Positions 37,642 through 49,439 of a stretch of 64,000 bases of DNA are shown piece after piece. The stretch is from Megaleporinus macrocephalus (lineage: Eukaryota > Chordata > Actinopteri > Characiformes > Anostomidae), in the NCBI GenBank assembly GCA_021613375.1, contig CM038710.1, positions 23,673,667 to 23,737,666 on the forward strand, given 5' to 3'. Position 1 is the stretch's first letter. Every line of letters begins with the position of its first letter. Below the pieces are notes generated by a model. That model worked only from the letters and a program-made list of their open reading frames with translations, was not told the origin of the DNA and did no database searches. Made by a program: the position numbers and the translations under genes.

Positions 37642-40600
37642 GTGAGTGCACTTCATCTTTAACAAGGTCGCATCTCCATCTTTAGCATTTGCTGAGCTTT
37701 CCTTAGAAAGTCTGCTTTCTGTTCACATGTTCAACAAAGCCGTTATGGCTTTTCATTTTTGTCTCATTCTAGTAAAGAAAAAAATTCAAATTGATTTAAT
37801 AAAGAACAGATAAATGATGTTCTTGGCTTTTAAAGGTTTGTAGATCTAGTCCTTTGGTTGTTTAGGCAGATAAACTGTGATGTCCATGAAGACGTTTGAG
37901 GTCTAAACTTGTTACACTAAGATAAGTCTTGTTGCTGTATGTCAATACGTGTCAAGATGTATTTAAGCAATTTATTGTGTGATTTGGGCCAAAAAAACTT
38001 GCATTAGCCCTGCAAGTCAGGGATATTGACTTATTACTCAGGCTAAACTTGTCCATTATTGTGGAAAATCTATGCTCGGCTCCGCAGCAATTCTTTGACC
38101 TCTACTTCCACGTCGCAGCTGTTAGGATGTAATCCACACACCACCCAACAAGCAGCTGTCTGTGCTGCTACGGATCTAGGAGCGTGATGTCACTGAGCAG
38201 AAATGCATTCTCCGCTGTTTTGCTGGTTCTGTGGCAGCAATGTAAATAGTTCAGAATAATCCCTGTCTTCATAGGATTACCACTCAAACACTGCTCAACG
38301 CTGGGCCTGTCAGCAGCCAGCGCCAGAGTGTAATCCCGCATCTGATCCACAGGCTGAGCCTGAGAGGGGACCACTCCCTCACTGTGCTAATTATAAACTC
38401 TACGCAAACATTTCCACCAGTTCTGTAGACCTGAAACAGCCCAAAAAGATGTCTGGTATTAGGACTGAAGTCGTTCCAATGACTAATGTATCTGACTTCT
38501 TTTCTATCTAGGCACCTAAGAAGGCAAAGAAAAGGGCAGAAGGGGCTAACTCCAATGTCTTCTCCATGTTTGAGCAAGCACAGATACAGGAGTTCAAAGA
38601 GGTAGACATGGATTCCCATCCAACTTATTTAAGGCAGGTTTGGTTTAAAAAAAACCTGGTGCAATTACTCTTTTCCTGCAGTTTGGTAGAACGAGCGAGA
38701 TTCCAGCTGAACCCTGGTGCCCACCAAATAAACTAACCGAGACCTCCTGTGGAATCAAGTCTGTTCCCTTGCAGACAAACTCTGGTGTTTCATCTCGCCA
38801 TGAGCACTAAATCAGTCTTTCTAAATCAGCTATTCAAAACTATACTCCATATAAACACATCAATTGTACTTTTTTATGCAAAAGTCAGAGACCATTTTAT
38901 TTTACAACAACATACAATGTGTACATGTTTTTCAGCCTAAGGAAAAAGCAGAAACCCATATTTAACAGAACATTACACAGAAGCATATAAAAACAAAACA
39001 AAATATAATATTATTTTCTAAAAGAAATCTGTTTCCAAAGTTCAGTCTTAGAAGTTGGCTGCATTTTCTTCTTCTCCAATTAATCCAAAACACAGTTAAT
39101 GATGGTACGGTCTCAACTCAAGCGTGGTTAGAACAACATCTGGTGTTGAACAACAGCAGCTTCTTTATTTGATTATAAAATTTTCTTTATTTTGTTGTTT
39201 TGGTCTGCCAAGTTTTGCAAAGTAGCTCCTGTTTTAGAAACTCCTGTTTTTTCACTTATATGGCTTTGATTTAGCGAACTTATGTCTAATCTCCTCAAAA
39301 ATATCTTCATAAATAAAAGGCTGTTTTACTCTAAATTAAATAGATGCAGGGTGGTTTCTGAACTTTGCACAATACTACATATTGACTGTGTATTACTGAA
39401 TATTATATATGGCTTGTTTTTGACATAGACAATCAAGGCTATATGTTTTTACAGTGTTTTTTAATCACTGGTGCGCTGAAAGGATACTCAGTATCGGCAT
39501 CAGTTTAATGCTGGCCAAAATCACTGGACCTGATATCTGAAGGAAGAAAACTGACTTTTTGTAAAAAGTGTGTAAAAAGAAAGTGTTGGAAAACTGATTC
39601 ATGGGATGTGGGCTAGAATATTTTTTGTGGGGTAGAATAGTTGTTTCACAGTTTAAGTATAATGCTATTCAGATGGTTAGTTTAAGCAAAGTGTAAGCAG
39701 AGAAATGTAATACTAACAGCTTAGACAGGATTGGACTGGTGTTACACACAACAATGTACTGGAGCTGTTTATCATATATGGGATGTTTTGGCATTTAGAT
39801 GCTGTTAAGATGCTGTTTTAGTTATTTTATCTTTTTTTAAAAAGTAGTACAAAGGCCAACAGGCCGAGTTTAGCTCAGTCATACGGTTCTCGATCCATGG
39901 CTAAAAGAGTCGCTTCAGCAGTTACAGTTAACATCACCCTTGCATCATATCTGTCTGCATGTGAGCGCACACTACAGGAGGAGCATCAGCTTCTTATTGC
40001 ACATTAAAACAGTATTTTCTCGATAGCCAATGTTTTTAAGTGCCCCCATCGTTTCTTTGGCATATGTGCTCTTTTATTACAGACAAAGAATCCGCACACT
40101 AAACGAAAAACCAAATACCAATTTAACAAACAAATACTCAAGTAATCATATTACTTGGACACAAGACATGAAGCAAGGCGCTCAGGCTTTCAGCGCCGAC
40201 TGACGAGTACAGAGCATATACATGTGACATCACAGTTTCTGGGAGTCACTGCAGTTATGCCCATTGTTAGAAAGACTAAGCAGCGTTAGTGTTCAGTGGT
40301 AACGCAGCAAAAACACAAACACATCTAAAATGGGTACTGCTGTGTGGTTGTACAAATAGATTTTGCAAGAATTTACAGCTATCTTTTTACAGACTGTTGA
40401 AAACTAAAGAAAAGAGAAACACATGCAGCACACAAGGCTGACATCAGCTTCCTACTCACCAGCATCTTGTTTGGATTTTCCTGTTCCATCTCAAACAGTG
40501 TCGTAGTTACTAACTGGTGTCAGAATGTAACTGCTACACCATTTAAGATGGAACGGGAAAATTCAAATGTGAAGCTGGCGAATAGGAAACTGACTTCAGC

Positions 40601-43454
40601 TTCATAAGTATGTAGGAATTTGCAAAAACAACTGGAATCCAGGCATCAAAGTGTGGATTTTGTGTCATGAATGCCGGATTTTGGGGTACAAAAAGTACTG
40701 TAAGTTCTATATATTATATTGACTACTTATCAATGAAATATTTATCATTTTTCATTTTCAGTTATATGCTGAAATATGCTGGATGATCAGACAGTGTAAG
40801 CCAAACCAAAGCCATATTTTTCCTAGCAGTGGGAACTCCAGGAGAAGCATTACAGGTCACAATGACCACAAGAATTGATCTTGCACACATATGGATGAGC
40901 CCTGCCTTCATAATAAGAGTCCTGATACACCTGCTGAAAACCAATTAACTCAAAACTAACAAGAAAAACATTTTCCAAAATATGCCACAATATTATCCCA
41001 GTAACTGTTGGCAAGTGCATGTCATACACTCTGTCTAATCAGTTGTGTCTTTTTTATCCGTATGACTACGTCAGTACAAACGCTAGCCAAAACAGAGCTA
41101 AACTGCAACACTATCATTTCCAGCTTGAACCCAGATCAAGGCTGTGGCACTACAAATGTAAATGCATCTTTCTTTTTATATACCTGGACCAGTTTTAAAA
41201 GCTCTAAACCACAGTGTGAGCTTTGCGTATGGCGTTTAGCACCACTGGTGAATAATTCAAGGTGTGTCAGGTGCCATTAGAGCAGTGAGGTGATTTACAC
41301 TCTGAACACACACACATACACACTCTCTCACTATTTCTCTCTCTCACTCACACACACACACTGTCAGCCGTCTGAAAGTTGGGTGGAAAATAGAGAAGGA
41401 CAGACATTCTTCCAAGTATCAAGGCGACCGTGGAAAGAGCACGACAAACAGGATAAATGTGAAGCTAATCCGAGATGGCAGTGATGGACACGCGCACACA
41501 CACACACACACTTCCCCTTTTCTACTCTCCCTCGCTCACCTACACACAAACACACCTAACGGCAAACACACAAACAGCTAAAAAGGAGAATGGGTACAAG
41601 CAGAGGAAAAACAGAGTCAGCTTCAGCTAGAAAAAAGAAAGAGAAAGGGAGAAAAAACATCAGAGGGAAAAGTTGGCAGAGTTTGTAAGGAAAGCTGTGA
41701 ACACAGCTTTGCACTTCAGTTACTCTACTGCAACGCCCATCAGTCCTGTCTCTTTATATCTCTCTCTCACTGTCCCTCTTCTACTGCCACAGGCCTTCAC
41801 CATTATGGACCAGAACAGAGACGGATTCATCGACAAGAATGACCTGAGAGACACATTCGCAGCGCTTGGTGAGCAAACGAAACCTTCACTCATCACTGCA
41901 AAGTATCACACCGTGTAGGGTTAGCGTTTCAAGTCAGCATCCAAAGCTACAAATAAACATTGAAAAGGGAGTCAGTATGCTCGTATATTGTATTGTATTT
42001 TGCGGTGATCACAGCTAGGTATGTGGGTGCATGCAATTAGAGTAAAGTAGGCAAGGTGGCCTATGCTCTGCATACTTAAACTTGTCATTGCATAAAAATA
42101 GAGAATTTTAGTTTTAGTGTTATTATCAGATAATACAATCTTAGTTAGCTGCAATATATATCATTGCTGTGAAACAGAGTGACTAGACATAGACAGTATG
42201 AGAAAAATAGTATGTTCTGGCAAAATTGAAGCATGTTGATTTGTTGTAGTAGACCCCAAAAATAAAATTATGATAATCTTCAGTATCATCTGATACCATG
42301 GTATTGTAACACACTTGGTATTAGATTTAGGAGAACTGCCAATGGGCTTTGTGAATAGGAAAATAGAAAGTTTGCACATGTGTGTCTGTTTGTGATTGTG
42401 TGTATGTGTGTATGTGTGCTCTGACCTCCCATTGCTGCAGGTCGGTTGAACGTGAAACATGAGGAGATTGATGAGATGCTAAAGGAAGCTCCTGGACCCA
42501 TTAACTTCACTGTCTTCCTCACCATGTTTGGGGAAAAGCTCAAAGGTAAGGGACGGTGAGAGACTGACCCGCAACTGTACATAGAAAACAAAATCTCAAA
42601 ACAAAGTTCCTCCAGTGAACTTCTACAGAAACAGAGTAGCCGAAATGCTTTATGGGAAGAGAACATCGCAACAAAAGTTGCAATTTATGGACCACATTAG
42701 CATGGGTTTTATTATCTCACCATGCTCTGTACTTCTGTGATTAGGTGCAGACCCAGAGGAGACCATTCTGAACGCCTTTAAAGTCTTCGACCCTGAGGGC
42801 AAAGGATATTTGAAGAAGGACTTGTGAGTAACCTGTTTAGATTAGATAGTGATAAAAACACTGTGAACACTGTGAGATTTATCCTTATAGTCCATAACAG
42901 GGGTGCCCAATCTTTGTGTCCTGGGGGGCCAGAGTACAATGTTTAATCTAAAATACATAAAAATATATACATATGTAAATAATCAATAACCCTGAACACT
43001 AACTGAAACTCCACAGAAGTTCCCTGAGATAGTGGAAAATATTTTGGGAAACAGAATTACATTAAAAACATGAATCTACTATGATACCGGTAGCCTCCAG
43101 TGAAATCTATTTTAAAGAAGTCTGATGATAATGTTTCGTTCTATAGTGTAACTGAGATGCTGACAACCCAGGCTGACAGATTTTCTCAAGAAGAGGTGAG
43201 ACAATTCATTATTCTGCTTCACATTTCTAAAACCAGCACAACATATTGGCTACGTTGTGTTATAACCCTACAGTAAAAGTTCTCAGCACATGCAGTGTGC
43301 TGACATCCTTTCAGACTCCCAGCATTCTGTTTTCTCTCCGTCTGTTCAGATGGAGCAGATGTTCAATGCTTTCCCACCAGATGTGGCTGGTAATCTTGAC
43401 TACAAGAACCTGGTGTACATCATCACACACGGAGAAGAAAAGGACCAGGAGTAA
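37639..43454 (+). CDS. myl2: Myosin regulatory light chain 2, ventricular/slow (complete, 7 coding exons)
   Basis: Joining 37639-37641, 38512-38601, 41793-41868, 42441-42545, 42745-42823, 43147-43195 and 43350-43454 gives 507 bases in frame: 168 residues plus stop. All introns are GT-AG. The protein begins [20 protein letters not shown], where Ser15 is the known cardiac myosin light chain kinase target. The one canonical EF-hand loop is at residues 37-48 (Asp37, Asn39, Asp41, Asp45, Asp48); the later EF-hands, such as 107-118, are degenerate. The family binds the IQ motif of the myosin heavy-chain neck in the sarcomere and tunes contraction. The sequence follows human MYL2 ([35 protein letters not shown]) rather than MYLPF. 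It ends KDQE, two residues past the human end as I recall it, which explains 168 versus 166. Which fish paralogue (myl2a or myl2b) is unresolved. Confidence 0.96.
38512..38601 (+). CDS. myl2: myl2 coding exon 2
   Basis: Preceded by CTATCTAG and followed by GTAGAC, a weaker donor than the others. It encodes residues 2-31: the basic N-terminal extension (KKAKKR), phosphorylatable Ser15 and the helix leading to EF-hand 1. Confidence 0.95.
38602..41792 (+). other. myl2: myl2 intron 2
   Basis: A 3.2-kb intron, the largest in myl2. It holds the inverted-repeat element at 40,437-40,606 and CA-rich tracts at 41,308-41,362 and 41,490-41,512. No exon-like sequence was seen. Confidence 0.75.
40437..40606. 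mobile_element. Small inverted-repeat element (MITE-like)
   Basis: The left arm begins CTGACATCAGCTTCCTA at about 40,438. Its imperfect complement, containing AAACTGACTTCAGCTTCAT, ends at about 40,606. The arms also pair through GGATTTTCCTGTTCCATC and GATGGAACGGGAAAATTC. The element shares its inner motif with 2,027-2,111. Confidence 0.65.
41793..41868 (+). CDS. myl2: myl2 coding exon 3 (EF-hand 1)
   Basis: Acceptor CTGCCACAG and donor GTGAGC. It encodes residues 32-56 plus the first base of Gly57 and carries the whole divalent-cation loop [12 protein letters not shown]. Confidence 0.96.
42441..42545 (+). CDS. myl2: myl2 coding exon 4
   Basis: Acceptor TTGCTGCAG and donor GTAAGG. It encodes residues 57-91 and part of Gly92, including the family block [17 protein letters not shown]. 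Confidence 0.96.
42745..42823 (+). CDS. myl2: myl2 coding exon 5
   Basis: Acceptor GTGATTAG and donor GTGAGT. It encodes residues 93-117 and two bases of Phe118, with the degenerate EF-hand 3 loop around [11 protein letters not shown]. Confidence 0.95.
42898..42950. repeat. Possible short interspersed-repeat fragment in myl2 intron 5
   Basis: GGGGTGCCCAATCTTTGTGT and the following CCTGGGGGGCCAG resemble a common fish hAT/MITE end. The fragment is too short for assignment. Confidence 0.3.
43147..43195 (+). CDS. myl2: myl2 coding exon 6
   Basis: Acceptor TTCTATAG and donor GTGAGA. At 49 bases it is the smallest exon after exon 1. It encodes residues 119-134 ([16 protein letters not shown]). 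Confidence 0.95.
43350..43454 (+). CDS. myl2: myl2 coding exon 7 with stop codon
   Basis: Acceptor CTGTTCAG. It encodes residues 135-168, ending THGEEKDQE, then TAA. The 3' UTR is short and reaches the AATAAA signal about 150 bases later. Confidence 0.95.
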   Translation: MEQMFNAFPPDVAGNLDYKNLVYIITHGEEKDQE

Positions 43455-43625
43455 AAACAATCCTCACTGCTTTGGATTCAAACAGTTTCTTGTCAAATGC
43501 TTTATTTTGTTTGTGTGTACTGGCTTCATAACTGGAATGTGAGGAGAAGGTGCAAAGCACTGGCCTACTGCTCACTATAAAACATACAGGCATTTTATGT
43601 CAAATAAAACACGCACACGTTAACT
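43455..43625 (+). terminator. myl2: myl2 3' UTR and poly(A) signal
   Basis: After the TAA stop, a canonical AATAAA occurs at 43,603-43,608, so cleavage is expected around 43,620-43,630. It is the first canonical signal after the stop and gives a compact 3' UTR typical of highly expressed muscle genes. Confidence 0.75.
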
Positions 43626-43739
43626 GTTTCTTTCATTCACTGGTTTAAAAAATGAAATAATAACAAATGATTATGCAGCTCACAGGCAAGAAGCTCTGCT
43701 GCCACCTACTGACTGTCAGTAAGCTAATCATAGATGTAC

Positions 43740-44225
43740 ATCAACCAGCCCCGTTATTCAGTACACCTGCTTGCTCCTACATTCATTGTCTATATAATTA
43801 AGTCCATTTACTATATAGGAGCACTTTGCACATTTATATTTACAGACTGTAGTCCATCTGTTTCTGAGCATATCTGATTTTACCCTTTTCTTCAATGACC
43901 ATCATCCCACAGGACCACCCCAGAGCAGGTATAATATGGCCGATGAATCATTCTCAGCATTGCAGTGACACTAATGTGGTGGTGATGTGTTAATGTTTGT
44001 TGAGCTGGTGTGAGTGGATCAGCAGTGCTGCTGGAGTTTTTAAACACCTTAGTGTTTCTGCTGGACTGAGAACAGAAACATCCAGCCAACAGTGTCCTGA
44101 GGGGGTCTTGGCTATTGAAGAACAGACTGAAAGGGGTCTTACAAAGAAACAGAGAAACAGATGGATAAAATCTGTAAATGTATCACTACAAAATGCTCCT
44201 ATACGGTAAGTAGACCTGATTCAAA
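43740..44225. mobile_element. Collapsed palindromic element, copy 1
   Basis: The left arm (ATAGGAGCACTTTGC, CAGACTGTAGTCCATCTG, CTTCAATGACC) is answered at the right end by its complement (CTATTGAAGAACAG, AACAGATGGATAAAATCTG, AATGCTCCTATACGG). The middle carries CATTCTCAGCATTGCAGTGA. It belongs to the same family as 48,315-49,300 but is shorter, as if the centre were deleted. Confidence 0.65.
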
Positions 44226-45139
44226 TGGACGAGTCTAGATATAAGGTTAGTGTATATCAGCTTGAGGAGCATATTTTCATTCTTTGAATTCTTAGCTCAG
44301 CTAGGTTTGACAAATTATGTTTCAGATATCATCCTCAGAAATGTGACTAGCGTGTTTCACGATTTCATTATCAACCACTGCTACCTATATACTCATATGA
44401 ATATACATGCTTATGGGTTATACATGTAGTACTTTACCCATATTGAGTTTATTTTCATTTTTGGAAGCTTTTACTTACGGTTTCACTGGGAGAAACCTGG
44501 ATTTTCTAAAACATCTGAATGATTATGATGCAGTTTAGCACCCCATTTATAAAATTTCCCAAATACTGACATACACATTATATATACTAAGCTTTCAGAA
44601 TTTAAAGTTATGTGGTGTACTTTTAACTCTAATTTCTGACATCATAAGCGTTTAAATGGGAACTGATATTTTATCCATTTCTCAAACTAGAGACACAGGA
44701 GAAGGATTACAGAATCTGGAGGCCATTTACATCAACATACTTGAATAATGAGAGTTCAGTTTATAGAAATGACATACGGTGAACTTCAAACACTGCTGTC
44801 TCCTCCTTCAAACACAAATCACACATTTGTAAATGACTACACTGTTAAATAACAGTCCTAACTCCACCCACAATGTTTATATACCAGCTCCAGCACAGCA
44901 GAAACAACAACAACAGATGAAAAGCAATGGCAGATTATACGTGAAAAAATGAATCTATTCAGGCTGTGAGAAGTTTTATCATAGGACTTTCCACAGCCTT
45001 TCCAATCCTCTCTCAGCAGATATGAATAAGCTTTATTAAATGTTTTGTTCCATTTTAAATTGTATCAATTCTAAATGAATGATCATACATATAAAGACAT
45101 TCTGTTTTTTGTGGTGTATTGTAGAGCTCCAATAGCCTA
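44226..45139. other. AT-rich intergenic sequence
   Basis: No gene or repeat family was recognised. Confidence 0.4.
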
Positions 45140-46157
45140 ATTTGAAGGCTTTGTTACTCACATAAAAAAATTATAATACACAGCACTGTAATCAGTGTGC
45201 GTTATTATTCTAGACTGGTCATCTAAGTGCACATGGGAAGTTGGTTTCCGCATATATCGATTATCGGATATTGAAACTATACTGAAATCGTTAGTTTTGC
45301 TAAGTTGAATATGAAACATTTGAAGGTTTTGTTACAGACGTGAATGAACTACATTACACAGTGTTCATTTAAGTGTGGGACATCAGTTTCCGTATATATT
45401 GACTATTGTATATTAAAACTGAAGTGCATTTAAATCTTTGTATTATGCTCGAAACACATTATTTTTTGCAGTTTTCATCCGACCTGTAGTTTCACACCAG
45501 AACACAGAGGGAACAGAGTTACCTGGTACTGATAGAAAAGAGGTTTCTCCTTTAAATTAAAATATAGTATGACTAAAATTGAATTTAAATACAACAGTAC
45601 TGATAGTGATCATCTGTTCTGCCTTTGAATACATCACGGGTCATCTATATATTTTAATAATATATAACATAGTTTCCCCTTTAGTGTGGTGAACTGAAGT
45701 GGATTGACAGTAATGATAGTCCTAATAATCTATATCTGTATTACCAATTCACTCAGTAACTTTTAGTCCTTTTCCCCATATTAAGGGGAAAACTATGTTC
45801 TAAGGCTGCCAGTAAAACCTGCTCCCTGCTGTGTTCTTATTTCTAAAATATATGGATGAACCGTGTTGTATTCAAAGGTAGAACAGATAATCACTATCAG
45901 TACTGTTGTATTTTAATTCAATTCAAGGCAAACTTCCCTCTGTGTCCTGGTGTGAAACTACAGGACGTTAAATACGTTAATAAATAAATGTGTTATGATC
46001 GTAACAGAAAGATGCAAATGCACTTCAGTTTTAATATACAATAATCAATATATATGGAAACCGATGTCCCACACTTAGATGAACACTGTGTAATGTAGTT
46101 TAGTCACGTCTGTAACAAAACCTTCAAATGTTTTATATTCAACTTCAAACTAACAAG
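45140..46157. mobile_element. Long palindromic element with an extra diverged arm
   Basis: The arm at about 45,290-45,690 (GAAACATTTGAAGGTTTTGT, ACTACATTACACAGTGTTCA) is repeated in reverse complement at about 45,770-46,157. The arms pair with modest divergence for roughly 390-400 bases each. A more diverged third copy of the outer arm lies in direct orientation at about 45,140-45,289. No coding capacity is seen, so it is a non-autonomous foldback-type element. Confidence 0.7.
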
Positions 46158-46925
46158 ACTATGGGATGTTCACTACACACCATAAACAGGGGAGTCAATA
46201 TATATGCCAATTAATTTAGAATTGAGCCATGTGCGGATTAAGGATATGTAAGCTTGCAGCACAGTATCAGCCCAAGGCATTATGATTTCAACATGAGCAT
46301 GAAGCACAATGTGAGTATAGACTAGCGGGTGAGTGGAGACAACTGCACTCAGGCATGATACAAGGCATTTGGGCACTGTATGAGAACGACCATTTACTTT
46401 GTGTTGCTGTTGAGGTTAATTCATTTTTCCTACCTCTGTCCTTGTAGACACTACTTCTAAACCAGCTAATCAGAGGGTGAGTAAAACTGCATCTGGACAA
46501 TTTTCACCCCATCGTTACCTTCTATGTAGACATCAGAGAACAATTTCAATAACTGAAAAACGCATTGTATGGAACCTTTAAACAATCTGGAAGATCATAA
46601 GCAGTTACCTTCCCAGCAGCACAACTGGACTGTCAAGAGATCCAAATATTATATTATATAATGTTATATATATGTAGCCTTCATATGCAAACTGTGAATT
46701 TTGGATGTATAGTAAAGGGCTAATTAATCCACCTTTACCACTGACAACACAATGGTAATTGATATGCAGGGCCCAAAGCCAAGCGTAGTCAGCAACAATA
46801 ACCAAATAGGGCTGATAGAATACAAGTGCATTTAAACGCAAAGCAACTTGTCTTGTTCCACCTTGGACAGTGTATTAAACCAATGAAGGAAATAATTAAA
46901 TAAATTATTGTTTATATTACACAAA
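46158..46925. other. AT-rich intergenic sequence
   Basis: No gene or repeat family was recognised. Confidence 0.4.
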
Positions 46926-47510
46926 GAATATGTGGATACCTGACAATCACACCTATACGAGCTTGCTGCACATCCTATTCCATAACCATGGGGATTATTA
47001 TGGAGTTGCCCCACCCCCTTTAGCACCACACTGCTAGGAAACCTTTCCACCAGATATTGGAGTGAGTGTGGGGGCATTCAAGCTGATTCAATCAAAATAG
47101 CATTTGGAAGGTCACGCCCTGATGTTGTAAGAGAGGGTCTGGCTCACAATAGACTTTCCGAAGCAATTTAGTGGGTTTGAAGTCAGGACACCAGAGTTCC
47201 TCAAACTCATCAAACCCTGTATGGACTTCATTTGTGCACAGGGCACAGTCATCCTGGAACAGGAACGTGTCTTTAACAAACTACTGCCAAAAAATTAGAA
47301 GCATATAAATGTCTAAAATGACACTGTATACTTTACCACTAACATTAAACTTCACCATGAAAACAGCACAGACACACACAATTCAAGCAGGTAGCATTCT
47401 CCTGTCATTCACCAAACCCAGACTTTTTTACTGAAACTACAACTTTGTGGCTGAGGTACTGTTGCTCCTGGACACTTCCTGTTCACAATAAAAGCACTTA
47501 CAGTCGACTA
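46926..47510 (+). mobile_element. Interspersed DNA-transposon-like repeat, copy 2
   Basis: Starts ATATGTGGATACCTGACAAT and ends near CACAATAAAAGCACTTACAG. It shares ordered phrases with 34,570-35,240 (GTTTGAAGTCAGGAC, CTTCATTTGTGCACAGGGC). Both copies are in the same orientation and flank myl2. Confidence 0.65.
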
Positions 47511-48314
47511 GAGCAGAATATATACTAAACCAAAAAGAGCACCTGGTACTGAGTAAGTCTTTTGAAAGCATGCATTATTATCATTTAAATAACAATTAAG
47601 CAGCTTGAAGTTTTTCCTCTGATCGAGCAGACTTTAATTTAGCTGGTTTCATTTCAGGGAAGGATCAAGCCAAAGCATGGACTACACAAAATTCTGAATA
47701 ACGAAAGGCAACAAAAGTCCAGGAGCAGGCTTAATGTCTGTCCAGGAAACTGATCTTGAGCTCATTATTCAATTATTAATGACTATGTGCTACCTCATTG
47801 GCAAGTATAGAACTATTGTGTAAGGAGGGAGCAATAGAACTGCTAAGAGTTCCTCTGCCGTTAAGGGGTTAAGTTTGCAATAAATGCAATAAAAACAGAG
47901 TTTATGGGGGGTAATTTATTTCTCATTCTACATCACAGTCTTTAGTTTTAGAATTTAGAAAGAAATAAATTATGCAAAATTTTTTACAGATGTCCTCCTG
48001 TATATCTTATGTATGTATCTTGTGTATGTTTTGTATAGTCCTTTATATATTTCGGTTAAAACTATATGTATATTTTCTGGCTTATTTTCACTTTAATATT
48101 GTCTATTTATTGTATGCTTGCACTGTTTTACATATATAATGCTGACCTGCTGTAGAGTTATATCTGATATCTGAGCTTCACCCCAAGAATTTCAATGCAT
48201 GTTATGTCCTGACATGATGTGCAAATGACAAATAAACTTGAAACCTGAACTTGAATTTCTTAGACTGCATTGCCCTTCCATGGCCATAAGATGGCGCCAC
48301 ATGCAAAATTATTT
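47511..48314. other. AT-rich intergenic sequence
   Basis: No gene is seen. The stretch at 47,990-48,240 resembles the tail of a retrotransposed or UTR-like sequence (CAAATAAACTTGAAACCTGA), without a confident family. Confidence 0.35.
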
Positions 48315-49300
48315 TAGCTCCAACGCAGAAACGAGAATATACTGCGCAATACACATACAGCAGCCTATATTCATGTTCTGGTCCATTTTTGCATTGGTTT
48401 CATATGTACCTTTGATTTAATAAGTATTAAAATGACAAGTGGTGAATTATTATCAAAGAAGACTAATATACTAATGAGCCATAAGAATAAAACCACTTCC
48501 TTGTATTTACACTCATTATCTGGTTTATCAGCTTCACTTACCATATAGGTCCAATTTGTTGTACAGTTACAGACTGTAGTCCATCTGTTTCAGAGCAGGT
48601 ATTATTTAGGTGGCGGATCATTCTCAGTACTGCTGTGCCAATGACGTGGTGTGGTGTGTTAGTGTGTGTTGTGCTGAGCGGATCAGGAACAGCAGTGCTG
48701 CTGTATCTTTTAAACACCTCAGTGTCACAGCTGGATTGAGAATAGTCCATTAACCAGTAATATCCAGCCAACAGTGTCCTGTAACTGATGAAGGACTAAC
48801 ACAAGACCAACACAAAAGGGCAGCAACAGATTAATCATCGTCACTGATTTTACAGTCACAGGGTAATAGAGTGGACAGTGATTGGACATAGTGTGTAAAA
48901 CTCCAGCCGCACTGCTGTGTCTGATCCACTACCAGCACAACACACACTAACACAACCACCACCATGTCAGTGTCACTGCAGTGCTGAGAATGATTCGCCA
49001 CCCAAACAGTTCCTGCTCTGTGGTAGAACAGGCTGAAGCGTGTAACAAAGTATTCAGAGAAACAGATGGACTACAGTCTGTAATTGTTGAACTACAAAGT
49101 GCTCCTATGTGGTAAATGAAGCTGATAAACCAGATAATGAGTGTAAATACAATGTTATGGCTCATCAGTATATGTGTGTCTTTTTTGATAATAATACACC
49201 ACTTGTCATTTTAATACATATTAAATCAAAGATACATATGAAACCAATGCAAAAATGGATCCTAATATTAATATAGGCTGTTGTATGTGTATTGGAGCTG
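48315..49300. mobile_element. Long palindromic element, copy 2, about 1 kb
   Basis: The arms mirror each other around about 48,815. Outer pairing includes TTAAAATGACAAGTGGTG (48,427-48,444) with its exact complement near 49,198-49,215. An inner boundary is TATACTAATGAGCC (48,467) against GGCTCATCAGTATA (ending 49,172). The inside carries the same CTGTAGTCCATCTGTTTC and ATTCTCAG phrases as 43,740-44,225. There is no coding capacity. The left arm has a roughly 26-base insertion near 48,325. Confidence 0.75.
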
Positions 49301-49416
49301 AAAAATGGACAATGCGTGTTGAAACAAGGAGGTGGTTTTAATTCTATAGCTGCATGTATAATATTATATAATATAAACAATACTACATAATTGTATAATG
49401 TTGTATATAATAGCGT

Positions 49417-49434
49417 GCATTATATATATAATGC
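49417..49434. repeat. 18-base AT-rich perfect palindrome
   Basis: GCATTATATATATAATGC equals its own reverse complement; it sits upstream of pptc7. Confidence 0.85.
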
Positions 49435-49439
49435 GTGTA

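Noticed and set aside
41673..41918. 81-residue frame starting before myl2 exon 3
   Set aside because: Its middle is real exon 3, but both ends read intron sequence; the acceptor at 41,791-41,792 and donor at 41,869 define the true exon.
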